Positions 38,881-49,382 of a DNA stretch of 64,000 nt are shown piece by piece. A program made the translations under genes and the position numbers. This DNA is from SAR116 cluster bacterium AG-447-C21. GTDB taxonomy: Bacteria > Pseudomonadota > Alphaproteobacteria > Thalassobaculales > Thalassobaculaceae. Below the pieces are notes generated by a model, which worked only from the letters and a program-made list of their open reading frames with translations, was not told where the DNA came from and did not search any database. How positions within the stretch are numbered: the stretch's first letter is position 1; every line of letters begins with the position of its first letter. The stretch covers positions 1 to 64,000 of the forward strand of contig QCQB01000001.1 in NCBI GenBank assembly GCA_003212315.1, given 5' to 3'.

Positions 38881-39749
38881 CTTATTTTGATAAATTTATA
38901 GGAATAGATTGGTCGGGTGCCAAGGGATCAAAGCAAGGCGGATTGCAAATAGCTGTTGCTGAACCTAATAATGACGTTCCAAAACTTATATTGCCAAACG
39001 ATTGTGATTTATGGGGTCGGGATGACGTTTTTTTATGGTTATCAGAAATTATAAAAAGAGAACGAGCTTTGATAGGGTTCGACTTCGCTTTTGGCTATCC
39101 TCATTACGATTTAGGATGCTATTTCCCAGGGATGAACAAAAATCCTGCTAATATTTTCGGTTTGTGGGAACTAATTGATAAGACCTGTAAGGGGGCGTCA
39201 AATTTTTATGGAGGATCCTTTTATAAAAGAAAAGAACTTCCATTTCATAAATATTTTCTTTCCCCATATGGGAAAGGTCAGTTATATTTTCCAAGAAAAC
39301 GGATTACGGAAGTTTTTTGTAAAAAAGTAACAGCACCTCATCCGACTATGAAGTGCATCGGTCCTGCAAATGTTGGTACGGGTTCTTTGGCAGGAATGCG
39401 TTTTCTTTATAAGCTTAAAAAAAGCCTTGATAAAGAAATAACAATTTGGCCATTTGAGAAAAAAAGGGGTCACTCAGTTGCTGTTGAGATATTCCCACGG
39501 CTTTACTTTAAGCAATCGGGGATCAATCCGCAAAACTGGCAAGATCAAGAGATGATAAATAATGCATTGAAATATTTTGACTCTAAGCCGATACCGCAAG
39601 ACTGGAATCCAAAGCGAGAGGATGAGCCAGATGCCCTAGTATCGGCAGCGGCGCTTAGAAGTTTAGCATCAAACCCAGCCATATGGTTGGCTCCGGATGA
39701 TTACTCTTCAGAGGTGAAACTTGAAGGTTGGATATTTGGTGTCACATAG
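38877..39749 (+). CDS. Uncharacterised DUF429-like (possibly RNase H-fold) protein
   Basis: FIGIDWSGAKGSKQGGLQIA...LIGFDFAFGYP...VAVEIFPRLYF...EDEPDALVSAAALRSLA...EGWIFGV. Confidence 0.65.
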   Translation: MTYFDKFIGIDWSGAKGSKQGGLQIAVAEPNNDVPKLILPNDCDLWGRDDVFLWLSEIIKRERALIGFDFAFGYPHYDLGCYFPGMNKNPANIFGLWELIDKTCKGASNFYGGSFYKRKELPFHKYFLSPYGKGQLYFPRKRITEVFCKKVTAPHPTMKCIGPANVGTGSLAGMRFLYKLKKSLDKEITIWPFEKKRGHSVAVEIFPRLYFKQSGINPQNWQDQEMINNALKYFDSKPIPQDWNPKREDEPDALVSAAALRSLASNPAIWLAPDDYSSEVKLEGWIFGVT

Positions 39750-39761
39750 AAGGTTATTCTT

Positions 39762-40142
39762 ATGAAAGTTCTCTTAGCCGTTGCTATTGGTGGGGCAATT
39801 GGCGCAATTGCGCGTTTTCAACTATCTCAATCATTTATTAAAAGTTTTAGTGGGGATTTTATTTACAATATACTAGTAGCAAATATTGTAGGCTGTTTTT
39901 TGATGGGGGTTTGCTACGAGTTTATGAATTTAAAAATGAATGTTAGTGTAGAGTGGCGGGCCTTCTTTATGGTCGGTGTTTTGGGTGCTTTTACAACTTT
40001 TTCCAGTTTTGCTCTAGATGTCTTTATCCTCGTGGAGCGTGGAAGTTACTTGAATGCAAGTATGTATATTTTGTCGTCGGTCGTATTTTCCATCGTTGGC
40101 CTATTCGTGGGTATTTATATCATGAGAACTATAATTACATGA
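39762..40142 (+). CDS. crcB: Fluoride exporter CrcB/FluC
   Basis: AVAIGGAIGAIARFQLS...GVLGAFTTFSSFALDVF. Confidence 0.93.
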   Translation: MKVLLAVAIGGAIGAIARFQLSQSFIKSFSGDFIYNILVANIVGCFLMGVCYEFMNLKMNVSVEWRAFFMVGVLGAFTTFSSFALDVFILVERGSYLNASMYILSSVVFSIVGLFVGIYIMRTIIT

Positions 40143-41143
40143 CTGAAGTAAGTTTAATGCGGGTTTCATCAGATGATGTGGGACTGAGGTTGGATAGATG
40201 GTTTGGAAGATATTTTCCAAAAGTTGGTTATGGGGCTCTTCAAAAGCTGTTAAGGACAGGGCAGGTGAGGGTAGATGGTAGAAGAGCAAAACCAAATTAT
40301 AGATTAAGTGATGGGGAAACTATTAGAATCCCCCCACTTGATAAGGTGCCTTCTATAAGAAAGCCCGAATGGAAAGAAAAGCGAAATAATCGGACCGACA
40401 GTGCTTTAGAGCAATTACTGAAGAATTCAATCCTCCACATGGATGAGGAGGTTCTTGCTATTTATAAGCCGCCTGGAATTCCTGTTCAGGGAGGCACGGG
40501 GGCTACAAAACATATAGACGGTGCTCTTGATGCTCTAAGATTCGGGTTAGATCAGAGGCCCCGGCTGGTCCATAGATTGGACAAAGATACATCTGGCGTG
40601 CTTTTGTTAGGGCGAAGTAGACAGGCGGCCAGCTGGCTTACCCGTGCTTTCAGAGAACAAACCGCTAATAAAACTTATTGGGGGATAGTAGTTGGTGATC
40701 TCCGGCCTTCAACGGGGAGAATTGATCTTTCGATATCAAAATTACCCGGAAAGCACGGCGAGAAAATGATGATAGATAGAAAAGAAGGTCAACGCGCTGT
40801 ATCCGATTATGCTATAATCGAGAAGCTTGGTAAACGTGCCTCCTGGATTGCTTTGCGTCCTCGAACTGGAAGAACCCATCAGCTTAGAGTGCACATGACT
40901 GCCCTAGGAACACCAATTCTTGGTGACGGAAAATATGGTGGTGAAGGAGCTTTTTTAGAATCGGATGGGTTGTCCCGGAAATTGCATTTACATGCCCGTG
41001 ATATCTGTCTCTCACGTCCCAATGGGGAACAACTTTTTGTTGAAGCAGTTTTACCCGAACATATGTTGAAATCATGGAATATTTTAGGGTTTGATATAAA
41101 AAGTTACGATGATCCTTTTCTCGATGCATCCCATCAAAAATGA
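40139..41143 (+). CDS. RluC/RluD-family 23S rRNA pseudouridine synthase
   Basis: S4 domain plus RLVHRLDKDTSGVLLLGRS; ATGA overlap with crcB stop gives start 40139 (listed ORF 39953 is extended). Confidence 0.93.
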   Translation: MTEVSLMRVSSDDVGLRLDRWFGRYFPKVGYGALQKLLRTGQVRVDGRRAKPNYRLSDGETIRIPPLDKVPSIRKPEWKEKRNNRTDSALEQLLKNSILHMDEEVLAIYKPPGIPVQGGTGATKHIDGALDALRFGLDQRPRLVHRLDKDTSGVLLLGRSRQAASWLTRAFREQTANKTYWGIVVGDLRPSTGRIDLSISKLPGKHGEKMMIDRKEGQRAVSDYAIIEKLGKRASWIALRPRTGRTHQLRVHMTALGTPILGDGKYGGEGAFLESDGLSRKLHLHARDICLSRPNGEQLFVEAVLPEHMLKSWNILGFDIKSYDDPFLDASHQK

Positions 41144-41200
41144 TTAGAGCTGGTATCAGTTGTTTTCTTATGATTTATAGCTGGCTAAAAAGGAAGGAAA

Positions 41201-41896
41201 TTGAAGAGATTTTATGAAACAGTAACAGTCGAGAAGGCTGAAGACTATTTCACTGTTGCCCTAGACGGAAGGTCAATTCGTACTCCTGGTATGAATGCGC
41301 TTTCGCTGACGACTGAGAAACTTGCAAATGGTATTGCCTTGGAGTGGAGACAACAGGACGCCACTATTAAGCCAGATAAAATGCCACTTATGTCATTGGC
41401 GGCGACCGCAATTGATAGAGTTGCGCCGCAGAAAATGGAGGTTGTTACGTCGGTTGTTGCTTATGGAGAGACAGATTTACTCTGCTACCGTGCCTTTGAA
41501 CCAGAAGAACTAGTAGCGCGCCAGAATAACAAATGGCAACCTTTATTAGACTGGGCAAAGAAAGCGATCGGCGCAGAATTACACGTCACTGGCGGTATTA
41601 TGCCGCTAGAACAACCGTTGAAATCGATAAAAGCAATTCGCGATAAAATAACTCATTATAATGCCTTTAACCTTACTGGATTGCATGAGTTGACTGCAAT
41701 TTCGGGATCCGTAATTATAGGTCTAGCGGTGATGGAAGATTATATTGATATTAACGAAGGTGTTCAAGCCGCACAACTTGATAGTCTCTATCAGCTTGAA
41801 CGTTGGGGAGACGATCCCGAACTTACGTTAGCATTGCAGAACTCTCGACGCGAAATGTTGGACGCTTTCAATTTTATTGCTTTACTGAAAGTGTAG
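41201..41896 (+). CDS. ATP12 family F1-ATPase assembly chaperone (TTG start)
   Basis: MKRFYETVTVEKAEDYFTVALDGRSIRTPGMNALSLTTEKLANGIALEWRQQ. Confidence 0.9.
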   Translation: MKRFYETVTVEKAEDYFTVALDGRSIRTPGMNALSLTTEKLANGIALEWRQQDATIKPDKMPLMSLAATAIDRVAPQKMEVVTSVVAYGETDLLCYRAFEPEELVARQNNKWQPLLDWAKKAIGAELHVTGGIMPLEQPLKSIKAIRDKITHYNAFNLTGLHELTAISGSVIIGLAVMEDYIDINEGVQAAQLDSLYQLERWGDDPELTLALQNSRREMLDAFNFIALLKV

Positions 41897-41974
41897 AGTG
41901 AAAATAATTAAAGAACTGTATATGATGTAGGGCTATAAGCACTTTTTATAAATTTTGAGATATGGTGGTTTGAA

Positions 41975-43507
41975 ATGCAAGATATCATAGCGAGTTTAGA
42001 AGCGAAAAGGGAGGAAGCTCGTGAGGGTGGTGGTAAACGTCGCATCGATGCCCAGCATAAAAAAGGAAAGCTGACAGCTCGCGAACGAATAGATGTTCTC
42101 TTTGATGAAGGTTCGTTTGAAGAATGGGATATGTTTGTCGAACACCGGTGTAATGATTTTGGAATGGCCTCAGAAAAGATACCTGGGGATGGAGTTGTCA
42201 CAGGTTTTGGTACCATAAATGGACGCCTGAGTTTTGTGTTTAGTCAGGACTTCACAGTTTTTGGTGGCGCTTTATCAGAGGCCCACGCAGAAAAAATTTG
42301 CAAAATCATGGATCAGGCAATGAAGGTTGGGGCGCCAGTGATAGGATTAAATGACTCAGGGGGAGCTAGAATACAAGAAGGTGTCGCGTCACTTGGTGGA
42401 TACGCTGAGGTTTTTCAGCGAAACGTTCTCGCATCGGGAGTAGTGCCTCAAATTTCTATGGTTATGGGTCCGTGTGCTGGTGGCGCCGTTTATTCTCCGG
42501 CAATGACAGATTTTATTTTCATGGTACAGGATAGTTCTTATATGTTTGTAACGGGTCCGGATGTAGTAAAGACGGTAACTCATGAGACTGTTACGCATGA
42601 GGAACTGGGAGGGGCCACAACGCATTCCAGCAAATCTGGTGTTGCAGACTTATCATTTGAGAATGATGTTGAGGCATTATTTCAACTTCGGCGTTTTATG
42701 GATTTTTTACCAAGTTCCAATAAAGAACAGCCACCAACCAGGGAGACAGTAGACCCTGCAGAAAGACCTGAGCCATCCTTGAATACCCTAATTCCCAATA
42801 ACGCGAATAAGCCATATGATATGAGAGAGCTTGTTTTGAAGGTGGTAGATGAGGAAGATTTTTTTGAAATTCAGCCCAATTTTGCAGCTAACATTCTGAT
42901 TGGCTTTGGGCGCCTTCAAGGTTCAACCATAGGAATTGTTGCAAATCAACCCATGGTTCTAGCTGGATGCTTGGATATAGACTCATCAAAAAAAGCGGCT
43001 CGCTTTGTAAGGTTTTGTGATTGTTTCAATATACCGATACTAACACTGGTTGATGTGCCCGGTTTTCTTCCTGGAACCCAACAAGAGTTCAATGGTATTA
43101 TAAAACATGGTGCAAAATTACTATTTGCTTATGCTGAGGCGACCGTCCCGAAGGTAACGGTAATAACGCGAAAAGCCTATGGTGGTGCCTATGATGTGAT
43201 GAGTTCCAAGCATCTTCGTGGCGATGTTAATTTTGCGTGGCCAACAGCAGAAATAGCAGTAATGGGAGCGAAGGGTGCGGTAGAGATAATTTTTAGGGCT
43301 GACTTGGGCGATGAGGAGAAAATAGCATCCCGAACGGCAGAGTATGCGGAAAAGTTCGCTAACCCCTTCGTTGCGGGCGCGCGCGGTTATATTGACGATA
43401 TTATAATGCCTCAAAATACTAGAAGTCGAGTAGCAAGAGCATTTGCTATGCTTAAAAACAAGCAATTGGAAAATCCTTGGAAGAAACATGACAATATACC
43501 ACTTTAA
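41975..43507 (+). CDS. pccB: Propionyl-CoA carboxylase beta subunit / acyl-CoA carboxyltransferase
   Basis: 510 aa; [23 protein letters not shown]...[20 protein letters not shown]...[19 protein letters not shown]. Confidence 0.93.
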   Translation: MQDIIASLEAKREEAREGGGKRRIDAQHKKGKLTARERIDVLFDEGSFEEWDMFVEHRCNDFGMASEKIPGDGVVTGFGTINGRLSFVFSQDFTVFGGALSEAHAEKICKIMDQAMKVGAPVIGLNDSGGARIQEGVASLGGYAEVFQRNVLASGVVPQISMVMGPCAGGAVYSPAMTDFIFMVQDSSYMFVTGPDVVKTVTHETVTHEELGGATTHSSKSGVADLSFENDVEALFQLRRFMDFLPSSNKEQPPTRETVDPAERPEPSLNTLIPNNANKPYDMRELVLKVVDEEDFFEIQPNFAANILIGFGRLQGSTIGIVANQPMVLAGCLDIDSSKKAARFVRFCDCFNIPILTLVDVPGFLPGTQQEFNGIIKHGAKLLFAYAEATVPKVTVITRKAYGGAYDVMSSKHLRGDVNFAWPTAEIAVMGAKGAVEIIFRADLGDEEKIASRTAEYAEKFANPFVAGARGYIDDIIMPQNTRSRVARAFAMLKNKQLENPWKKHDNIPL

Positions 43508-43533
43508 ACAAATCCATTAATATAGGAGACGTT

Positions 43534-44340
43534 TTGGCTAATTTAACGATCAATGAACACCGGGTGGAATATAGCAGTTTTGATATAACACCGGCATGGA
43601 AAGACGGCTCAACATGTATAATGTTCATTCATGGTATTGGTGCGGATAGAAATATTTGGGACGATTGGCTGCCATTTCTAACAGGCCATTATTCTATTAT
43701 TGCGATAGATCTTCCGGGACATGGAAAATCAGAAGCTTTGAATTTAAAACAAGCTTTAACTTTTGACTTTTATCATGAGATCATAGTTTCGGTTGCGGCG
43801 AAGGAAAATAAAACTAACCTCATTTTGGTAGGCGAGTCTATGGGTGGTACGATCGCTCTTTACGCTGCAAGCAAGATGCATGGTCAAGTAAAAGCTGTGG
43901 CGACTTGCTCAACAGCACACCGAGGGGGAAGCCTTCAACATGTGAATGCATGGCACAGCCAAATTGAAAGCCATGGCATTGAAGCCTGGTCACTAGATAT
44001 GTTGGAAAAACGATTTTTTCCTAATTCCACTTCGGATGCCATTCGCGATTGGTTTCACAAAACACAGTGTAACAGTGACTCAAACAGTATTTTGCAAATG
44101 GCAAGTCTTTTGGTGACCAGTGATCTAACGACAGAGCTAGATAAGATCCTAGCCCCAGTATTATTGATGCAACCCGACTCTAGTCCATTTATACCGCTCG
44201 ATATACCAATTGAGTTGAAGGATCTATTACCCAAGGGCCAACTTAAGTTAATCCCTAAGGCACGACACGGTATAGCATGCAGTCATTCAGAGGATTGCGC
44301 GATGGAAACGCAAAGGTTTTTAAACTCAGCTCAAGTTTAA
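43534..44340 (+). CDS. Alpha/beta hydrolase
   Basis: MFIHGIGADRNIWDDWLP...AIDLPGHGKSEA...LVGESMGGTIAL; start codon TTG. Confidence 0.88.
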   Translation: MANLTINEHRVEYSSFDITPAWKDGSTCIMFIHGIGADRNIWDDWLPFLTGHYSIIAIDLPGHGKSEALNLKQALTFDFYHEIIVSVAAKENKTNLILVGESMGGTIALYAASKMHGQVKAVATCSTAHRGGSLQHVNAWHSQIESHGIEAWSLDMLEKRFFPNSTSDAIRDWFHKTQCNSDSNSILQMASLLVTSDLTTELDKILAPVLLMQPDSSPFIPLDIPIELKDLLPKGQLKLIPKARHGIACSHSEDCAMETQRFLNSAQV

Positions 44341-44394
44341 GTCTGATAATTAAAAGCTGCTATTTGTTGAATGTAATTTTTAAGTCTTATTGTA

Positions 44395-44826
44395 TTACTT
44401 TCGTGGGATAGCATTTCGGGCTAATTCGTCGACAAGCTCGTTGTCTACGTGTCCCGCATGCCCTTTTACCCAATGCCAATCAATCGAATGTGATCCCATA
44501 GCATTCTCTAAGCGCTGCCAAAGATCAACATTTTTGACGGGTTTCTTATTGGCAGTTTTCCAGCCGCGATCCTTCCAACCTTGTATCCATTTTGTAATGC
44601 CATCTCTAACATAAACGCTATCGGTATATAGTTCTACCTGAACGGGACGTTTGAGAGATTCTAGCGCTCTTATGGCCGCCATCATTTCCATTCTATTATT
44701 GGTTGTTTCTAATTCTCCTCCCGATAACTCCTTTTCAGTGTCGCCGTATCTTAACAAAGCGCCCCATCCACCGGGACCCGGATTTCCACTACATGCCCCA
44801 TCTGTAAAAATTACTACTTTACTCAC
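44395..44826 (-). CDS. rnhA: Ribonuclease HI
   Basis: [25 protein letters not shown]...[16 protein letters not shown]...[17 protein letters not shown]. Confidence 0.97.
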   Translation of the reverse strand: MSKVVIFTDGACSGNPGPGGWGALLRYGDTEKELSGGELETTNNRMEMMAAIRALESLKRPVQVELYTDSVYVRDGITKWIQGWKDRGWKTANKKPVKNVDLWQRLENAMGSHSIDWHWVKGHAGHVDNELVDELARNAIPRK

Positions 44827-45788
44827 ACTATAAATCCATATTGTTTAGGGCTTTCTACTTGTTGATGAAAATTTAACTTTTTTAGGTAACTCATTGGGTC
44901 TTTCGGTTGAACGAGAGCATCATCTGGGTGGTTCAGCCAATCGTAAAGCCGTGTTAGCAAAAAGCGAATAGCGCTACCTCGAACTAGCACCTGAAAATAT
45001 GCTATTTCGTTTGACGATAATGGACGTTGCGTCTGATATGCGTCCACCAACGCTTTGGACTTTTCTGCGTTAAAAGTCTCATCAGAATCAAAGCACCATG
45101 CATTTATGCTAGTGGCCAAATCGTAAGCAAGAAAATCAGTGCATGCAAAATAAAAGTCTATTATTCCTGATAAGACGTCATCCAGAAAAAAGACATTATC
45201 GGGGAATAAATCGGCATGAATAATGCCCATTGGTAAACCTTTAGGCCAATTTGTTTCCAACCAATTTATTTCTTCGTTCAATTCATTATAGAGCTTGATG
45301 TAAATAGGTTTGTTCAGAAGATCACATGAGTCAAGAAGGGGTCGCCATTGCTTTACGCTGAGTGAGTTTTCTCTATGGATTTTAAAGTTATTCCCGGCTC
45401 TATGAAGCTTTGCCATAGACACCCCTAACGCTTTGCAATGAGCTACAGTTATCACTTTAGGGGAGGCGCCTTCTAAAAAAGTGACTATTGCAGCAGGTCG
45501 CCCGTTAAGGTCATTGAGGACCCTGCCGTCCTTTTTCTCTACCGGGACAGGACAAACAAAATTATTTTCTGATAAATGACCCAATAAACCAAGAAAAAAG
45601 GGTAAGTCTTCTGGGTTAACCCTTTTTTCATATAATGTAAGAATGAATTGACCTTCTGTTGTTTGAACGAGAAAGTTTGAGTTTTCGACGCCCTCAGCTA
45701 TTTCTGAAAAAGATATTAAATCGCCGAGACTGTACTGGGATAGAAATCCACGCAATTCCGTATTATTTATTTTAGTATAAACAGCCAT
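44823..45788 (-). CDS. thrB: Homoserine kinase (ThrB2/APH-like type)
   Basis: [57 protein letters not shown]...[27 protein letters not shown]. Confidence 0.93.
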   Translation of the reverse strand: MAVYTKINNTELRGFLSQYSLGDLISFSEIAEGVENSNFLVQTTEGQFILTLYEKRVNPEDLPFFLGLLGHLSENNFVCPVPVEKKDGRVLNDLNGRPAAIVTFLEGASPKVITVAHCKALGVSMAKLHRAGNNFKIHRENSLSVKQWRPLLDSCDLLNKPIYIKLYNELNEEINWLETNWPKGLPMGIIHADLFPDNVFFLDDVLSGIIDFYFACTDFLAYDLATSINAWCFDSDETFNAEKSKALVDAYQTQRPLSSNEIAYFQVLVRGSAIRFLLTRLYDWLNHPDDALVQPKDPMSYLKKLNFHQQVESPKQYGFIV

Positions 45789-46732
45789 TAATCTGTTAAT
45801 TGTTTTGGCAATTTGAAAATAACATCTTCTCGAGTGATAGCAACTTCTTCTATTGCTACATTAAATTTTTCCGCACATGCCTCTAGGACTTCTTCAACAA
45901 GGACTTCGGGTGCTGAGGCGCCAGCAGTTATTCCAACTACTTTCTTGGTTGCGAGCCAATTCCAGTCGATATCAGATGCGCGCTGAATCAATTTAGAGTC
46001 GAGGCATCCATTCATTGCTGCAACTTCAACAAGTCTTTTTGAGTTAGATGAGTTTGGAGCCCCTATCACAAGGACCGCATCACACCCCTCAGAAATTATT
46101 TTAACAGCTTGTTGCCGATTAGTTGTCGCATAACAGATATCTTGTTTCGCAGGCCCTATCAATTTGGGAAATTGATTTTCAAGAGCTTCTATAATTAATT
46201 TGGTGTCATCCAGCGAAAGTGTCGTTTGAGTGATATAGGCCAAGTCTTTATTTTTGGGAACTTTAAGATTAGGGATATCGTCTACTGTTTCCACTAAGGA
46301 GATAGCAGCCTCTGGTAACTGTCCCATTGTTCCAATCACTTCTGGGTGCCCCGCGTGCCCGATAAGTATGATATGTCTATCACTGCGAAAATGTCGTTCT
46401 GCTGCCACATGCACTTTGCTGACTAAAGGGCATGTGGCGTCAAGATAAATTAAATTTCTTCGTTCTGCTTCTTCTGGTACAGATTTAGGTACTCCATGAG
46501 CAGAAAATATTACCGGAACGTCTGCAGGTACTTCCTCTAACTCGTCTACAAAAATAGCACCTTTTGCCTCAAGACTTTCGACAACGAACCGGTTATGTAC
46601 AATTTCGTGCCTGACATAAACAGGAGCCCCATATTTTTTAAGACATTTTTCGACAATTTGTATTGCACGATCAACTCCGGCGCAGAAACCCCTGGGGGCA
46701 GCTAGACGAACGGTAAGGTTATTTTCGGTCAT
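45788..46732 (-). CDS. ispH: 4-hydroxy-3-methylbut-2-enyl diphosphate reductase
   Basis: [38 protein letters not shown]...[12 protein letters not shown]. Confidence 0.97.
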   Translation of the reverse strand: MTENNLTVRLAAPRGFCAGVDRAIQIVEKCLKKYGAPVYVRHEIVHNRFVVESLEAKGAIFVDELEEVPADVPVIFSAHGVPKSVPEEAERRNLIYLDATCPLVSKVHVAAERHFRSDRHIILIGHAGHPEVIGTMGQLPEAAISLVETVDDIPNLKVPKNKDLAYITQTTLSLDDTKLIIEALENQFPKLIGPAKQDICYATTNRQQAVKIISEGCDAVLVIGAPNSSNSKRLVEVAAMNGCLDSKLIQRASDIDWNWLATKKVVGITAGASAPEVLVEEVLEACAEKFNVAIEEVAITREDVIFKLPKQLTD

Positions 46733-46868
46733 CTATTAACTTTTTCCTTAGTTAAAACCAAGATCGATAATATAGAAAAAATAACTTCAATCATAGGTTA
46801 AGTAGGATTGCGATGGTATGTGTATAGTTATAAACTTACTACCTCATTAATGGAAAACGATACACTTT

Positions 46869-47396
46869 ATGTTAAAAAATAAATTTTTAATCTATTTATC
46901 GTCAATGCTGTTCTTGATTATTGTATCAGGCTGTTCCTATAAGGTCACGGAAGACCGAATTTGTCCCACGGTTGCATTTGTTGACGGTTTGGAGCGGATG
47001 ACTCTTTTTCGGGATACAAATAACAGAGAAGCATCGAACATCTTATTTATATCCCAATTTAGTAGTTTAAATACCAAATGTAGTTTTAGTGACGATGGGG
47101 CGGATCTCGAAACAAGTTTTTTAATAAAATCCAGTATGAGTGATATTAAAAAAGATACCGCTGTGGAAATTAACTATTTTGCTGCAGCAATAGCGCCAGA
47201 TGGGCGTGTATTAACTAAGGAAAACTTTGATTTGGAAATTCCTTTTTCACAAAAAAATACGGAAGTTACCCAAGAGCAAATTATAAATCCTTTCTTTCCT
47301 AAAAAAACGAGCAATAACTTTTCAGGTTATAAATTATTAATAGGGTTTCAGTTAAATAAACGTCAGGTTGCCTTTAACCTTAGACATCGAAGGTAA
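46869..47396 (+). CDS. Putative lipoprotein of unknown function
   Basis: MLKNKFLIYLSSMLFLIIVSGCS lipobox. Confidence 0.75.
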   Translation: MLKNKFLIYLSSMLFLIIVSGCSYKVTEDRICPTVAFVDGLERMTLFRDTNNREASNILFISQFSSLNTKCSFSDDGADLETSFLIKSSMSDIKKDTAVEINYFAAAIAPDGRVLTKENFDLEIPFSQKNTEVTQEQIINPFFPKKTSNNFSGYKLLIGFQLNKRQVAFNLRHRR

Positions 47397-47397
47397 T

Positions 47398-48948
47398 TTA
47401 CCTGTGAAGGCGGGTTTTCATCGCTATGATATTGGGTATTGTTTCAACAATTTGGTCTACCCAATCACACAGCGCCGGCCGCGTTTCTTTTGGATCAATT
47501 AGATCGTGGATTGCGAGGGATTCTGCTCTAGGAACTGCCGAGTAGCGGTGGGCCATCGAAGCTTCTAATTCTAATCTCCTTTGCTCAGGATTTGAATGGT
47601 TCTCTATCTCACGCCCAAAGGCGACGGCAACGCCGCCTTCAACAGGAACAGCGCCCATTTCTGCAGATGGCCATGCTAATACATAGGCATCAGGTCCATA
47701 ATGCGCTACTGCAGCCACTCCAAATGATTTCCTCACAATGATAGAAGCCCAGGGGACTTTGCAGTCCGCCGCCGTCATCACAAGATCAGTCCCATATCGA
47801 ATTGTAGCGTCTTTCTCTGCTTCGGACCCTATCATGAACCCAGGTTCGTCTATAAAGGTAACAATCGGCAAATTAAAAGTTTCACAAGTTTTTATAAATC
47901 GCCTTACTTTTTGGGAGCCATCGGCAGTCATTGAGCCCGCATAATATCGGCAATCATTTGCAAAAATACCAACAGCATGCCCATTCAGTCGTGCAAAGCA
48001 AGTTATCTGACCCTTCCCAAAATTTTTTGTTACTTCGAAGACAGAATCTTTATCAACTACTAATGAAATAATTTTCCGCATATCATATATTTTGCGCCTG
48101 TCCGCAGGTACTATTTGGGATAGCACATCCGCTTTTCTGCTAGCTGGATCATTGCATTTTTTTTGAGTAGGGGCACACCAGGCATTCTGGGGCATATACG
48201 ACATAAATTTTTCAATTTGTTCGAATGCGTCGTGCTCATTTTCAGCTATATTATCAACTACACCATTTCGGGTATGAATATGAGCTCCACCCATATCTTC
48301 TTTGGTTATATTTTCTTTTAGAGCTCGTTCCACCACCTTAGGTCCGGCAACAAGGACCTGGCTGTTTTCTTTTGTCATAACTGAGAAGTGAGAAGCGACC
48401 AGCCTAGCTGCAGGTAATCCTGCTACGGCACCCAAGGCAGCTGTGGCTACTGGGATCGACCACATCGTTCTAGCTACGGACCTAAACCGTGGTGCATTGA
48501 AAACGGGAGTTCCAATAACTTTTGAAGTTGCTCCGCTACCCGTGACACTCCCACCTCCGCCTTGGTGAAGTCGTATTAGGGGAATCAAATGTTGGAGAGC
48601 TAAGTCCTCAGTGTAAATACTCTTACGCAATCCAGCCTCATTTGGGGAACCTCCACGTACTGTAAAATCCTCACCGCCTATTATGCAGCGTTTTCCCTTA
48701 ATTTTACCAAACCCTAATATGAAGTTAGCAGGTGAAAAACTTTTTAGGGAGCCGTCTTCGTTTCGTTCTACTCCTCCGGACGTTGGGCCAATCTCTCTGA
48801 ATGAACCCTCATCCAGCATCACCGATACGCGTTCTCGGATTGTTAAAAGCCCCTTTGCATGTTGCCGTTCTATATTTTCCAATCCACCTTGTTCTAGGGC
48901 AAGTCTGCGCTTGAGTAAAATTTCATCAATTTCTTCGTTCCAGGACAT
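47398..48948 (-). CDS. Acyl-CoA carboxylase carboxyltransferase subunit
   Basis: 516 aa; IIGGEDFTVRGGSPNEAG...IRLHQGGGGSVTGSG...FIDEPGFMIGSEAEKDATIRYGTDLV. Confidence 0.88.
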   Translation of the reverse strand: MSWNEEIDEILLKRRLALEQGGLENIERQHAKGLLTIRERVSVMLDEGSFREIGPTSGGVERNEDGSLKSFSPANFILGFGKIKGKRCIIGGEDFTVRGGSPNEAGLRKSIYTEDLALQHLIPLIRLHQGGGGSVTGSGATSKVIGTPVFNAPRFRSVARTMWSIPVATAALGAVAGLPAARLVASHFSVMTKENSQVLVAGPKVVERALKENITKEDMGGAHIHTRNGVVDNIAENEHDAFEQIEKFMSYMPQNAWCAPTQKKCNDPASRKADVLSQIVPADRRKIYDMRKIISLVVDKDSVFEVTKNFGKGQITCFARLNGHAVGIFANDCRYYAGSMTADGSQKVRRFIKTCETFNLPIVTFIDEPGFMIGSEAEKDATIRYGTDLVMTAADCKVPWASIIVRKSFGVAAVAHYGPDAYVLAWPSAEMGAVPVEGGVAVAFGREIENHSNPEQRRLELEASMAHRYSAVPRAESLAIHDLIDPKETRPALCDWVDQIVETIPNIIAMKTRLHR

Positions 48949-49133
48949 GGAAAGCCTCTTTGTCTAGATATAATTATTATTTAGTCAGATTGTTTAAATC
49001 TTAACAAATTTAAATTTTAAATAAACCTGCCTAAAAAGGTAACTAACTTAATTGGTATTATTTTTATTTGAAATCAACTCTTTCGCGATGCGCATTAAAC
49101 CGCTAATCTCGTTAACGTAATCCGTTAACCCTT

Positions 49134-49335
49134 GAGGAAGAGAGCGTCAGTCATACTCTATTGCAGACGCCGCCGAAGGAGCAACCGCCCCGGAATCTCT
49201 CAGGCAAAAGGACCTTAAGGTTAGGAGCCTCTGGAAAGTGGGCGCGCCGCATATGAGCCCCACCGAAGGTGAAAGCCACCTTATCTAAATTGATAGGGGG
49301 TGAATCTCTCAGGTTTTCGACAGAGGGGGTAATCG
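49134..49335 (+). promoter_or_regulatory. Tandem glycine riboswitch (two aptamers) upstream of gcvT
   Basis: GCCGCCGAAGGAGCAACCGCCCCGGAATCTCTCAGGCAAAAGGACC...CTCTGGAAAGTG, then CACCGAAGGTGAAAGCC...GTGAATCTCTCAGGTTTTCGACAGAGGGGG. Confidence 0.95.
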
Positions 49336-49382
49336 CTTTCGTTCGCGCGAAAACGAAGACTCGTTATGTTTAGGGAGGGGCT

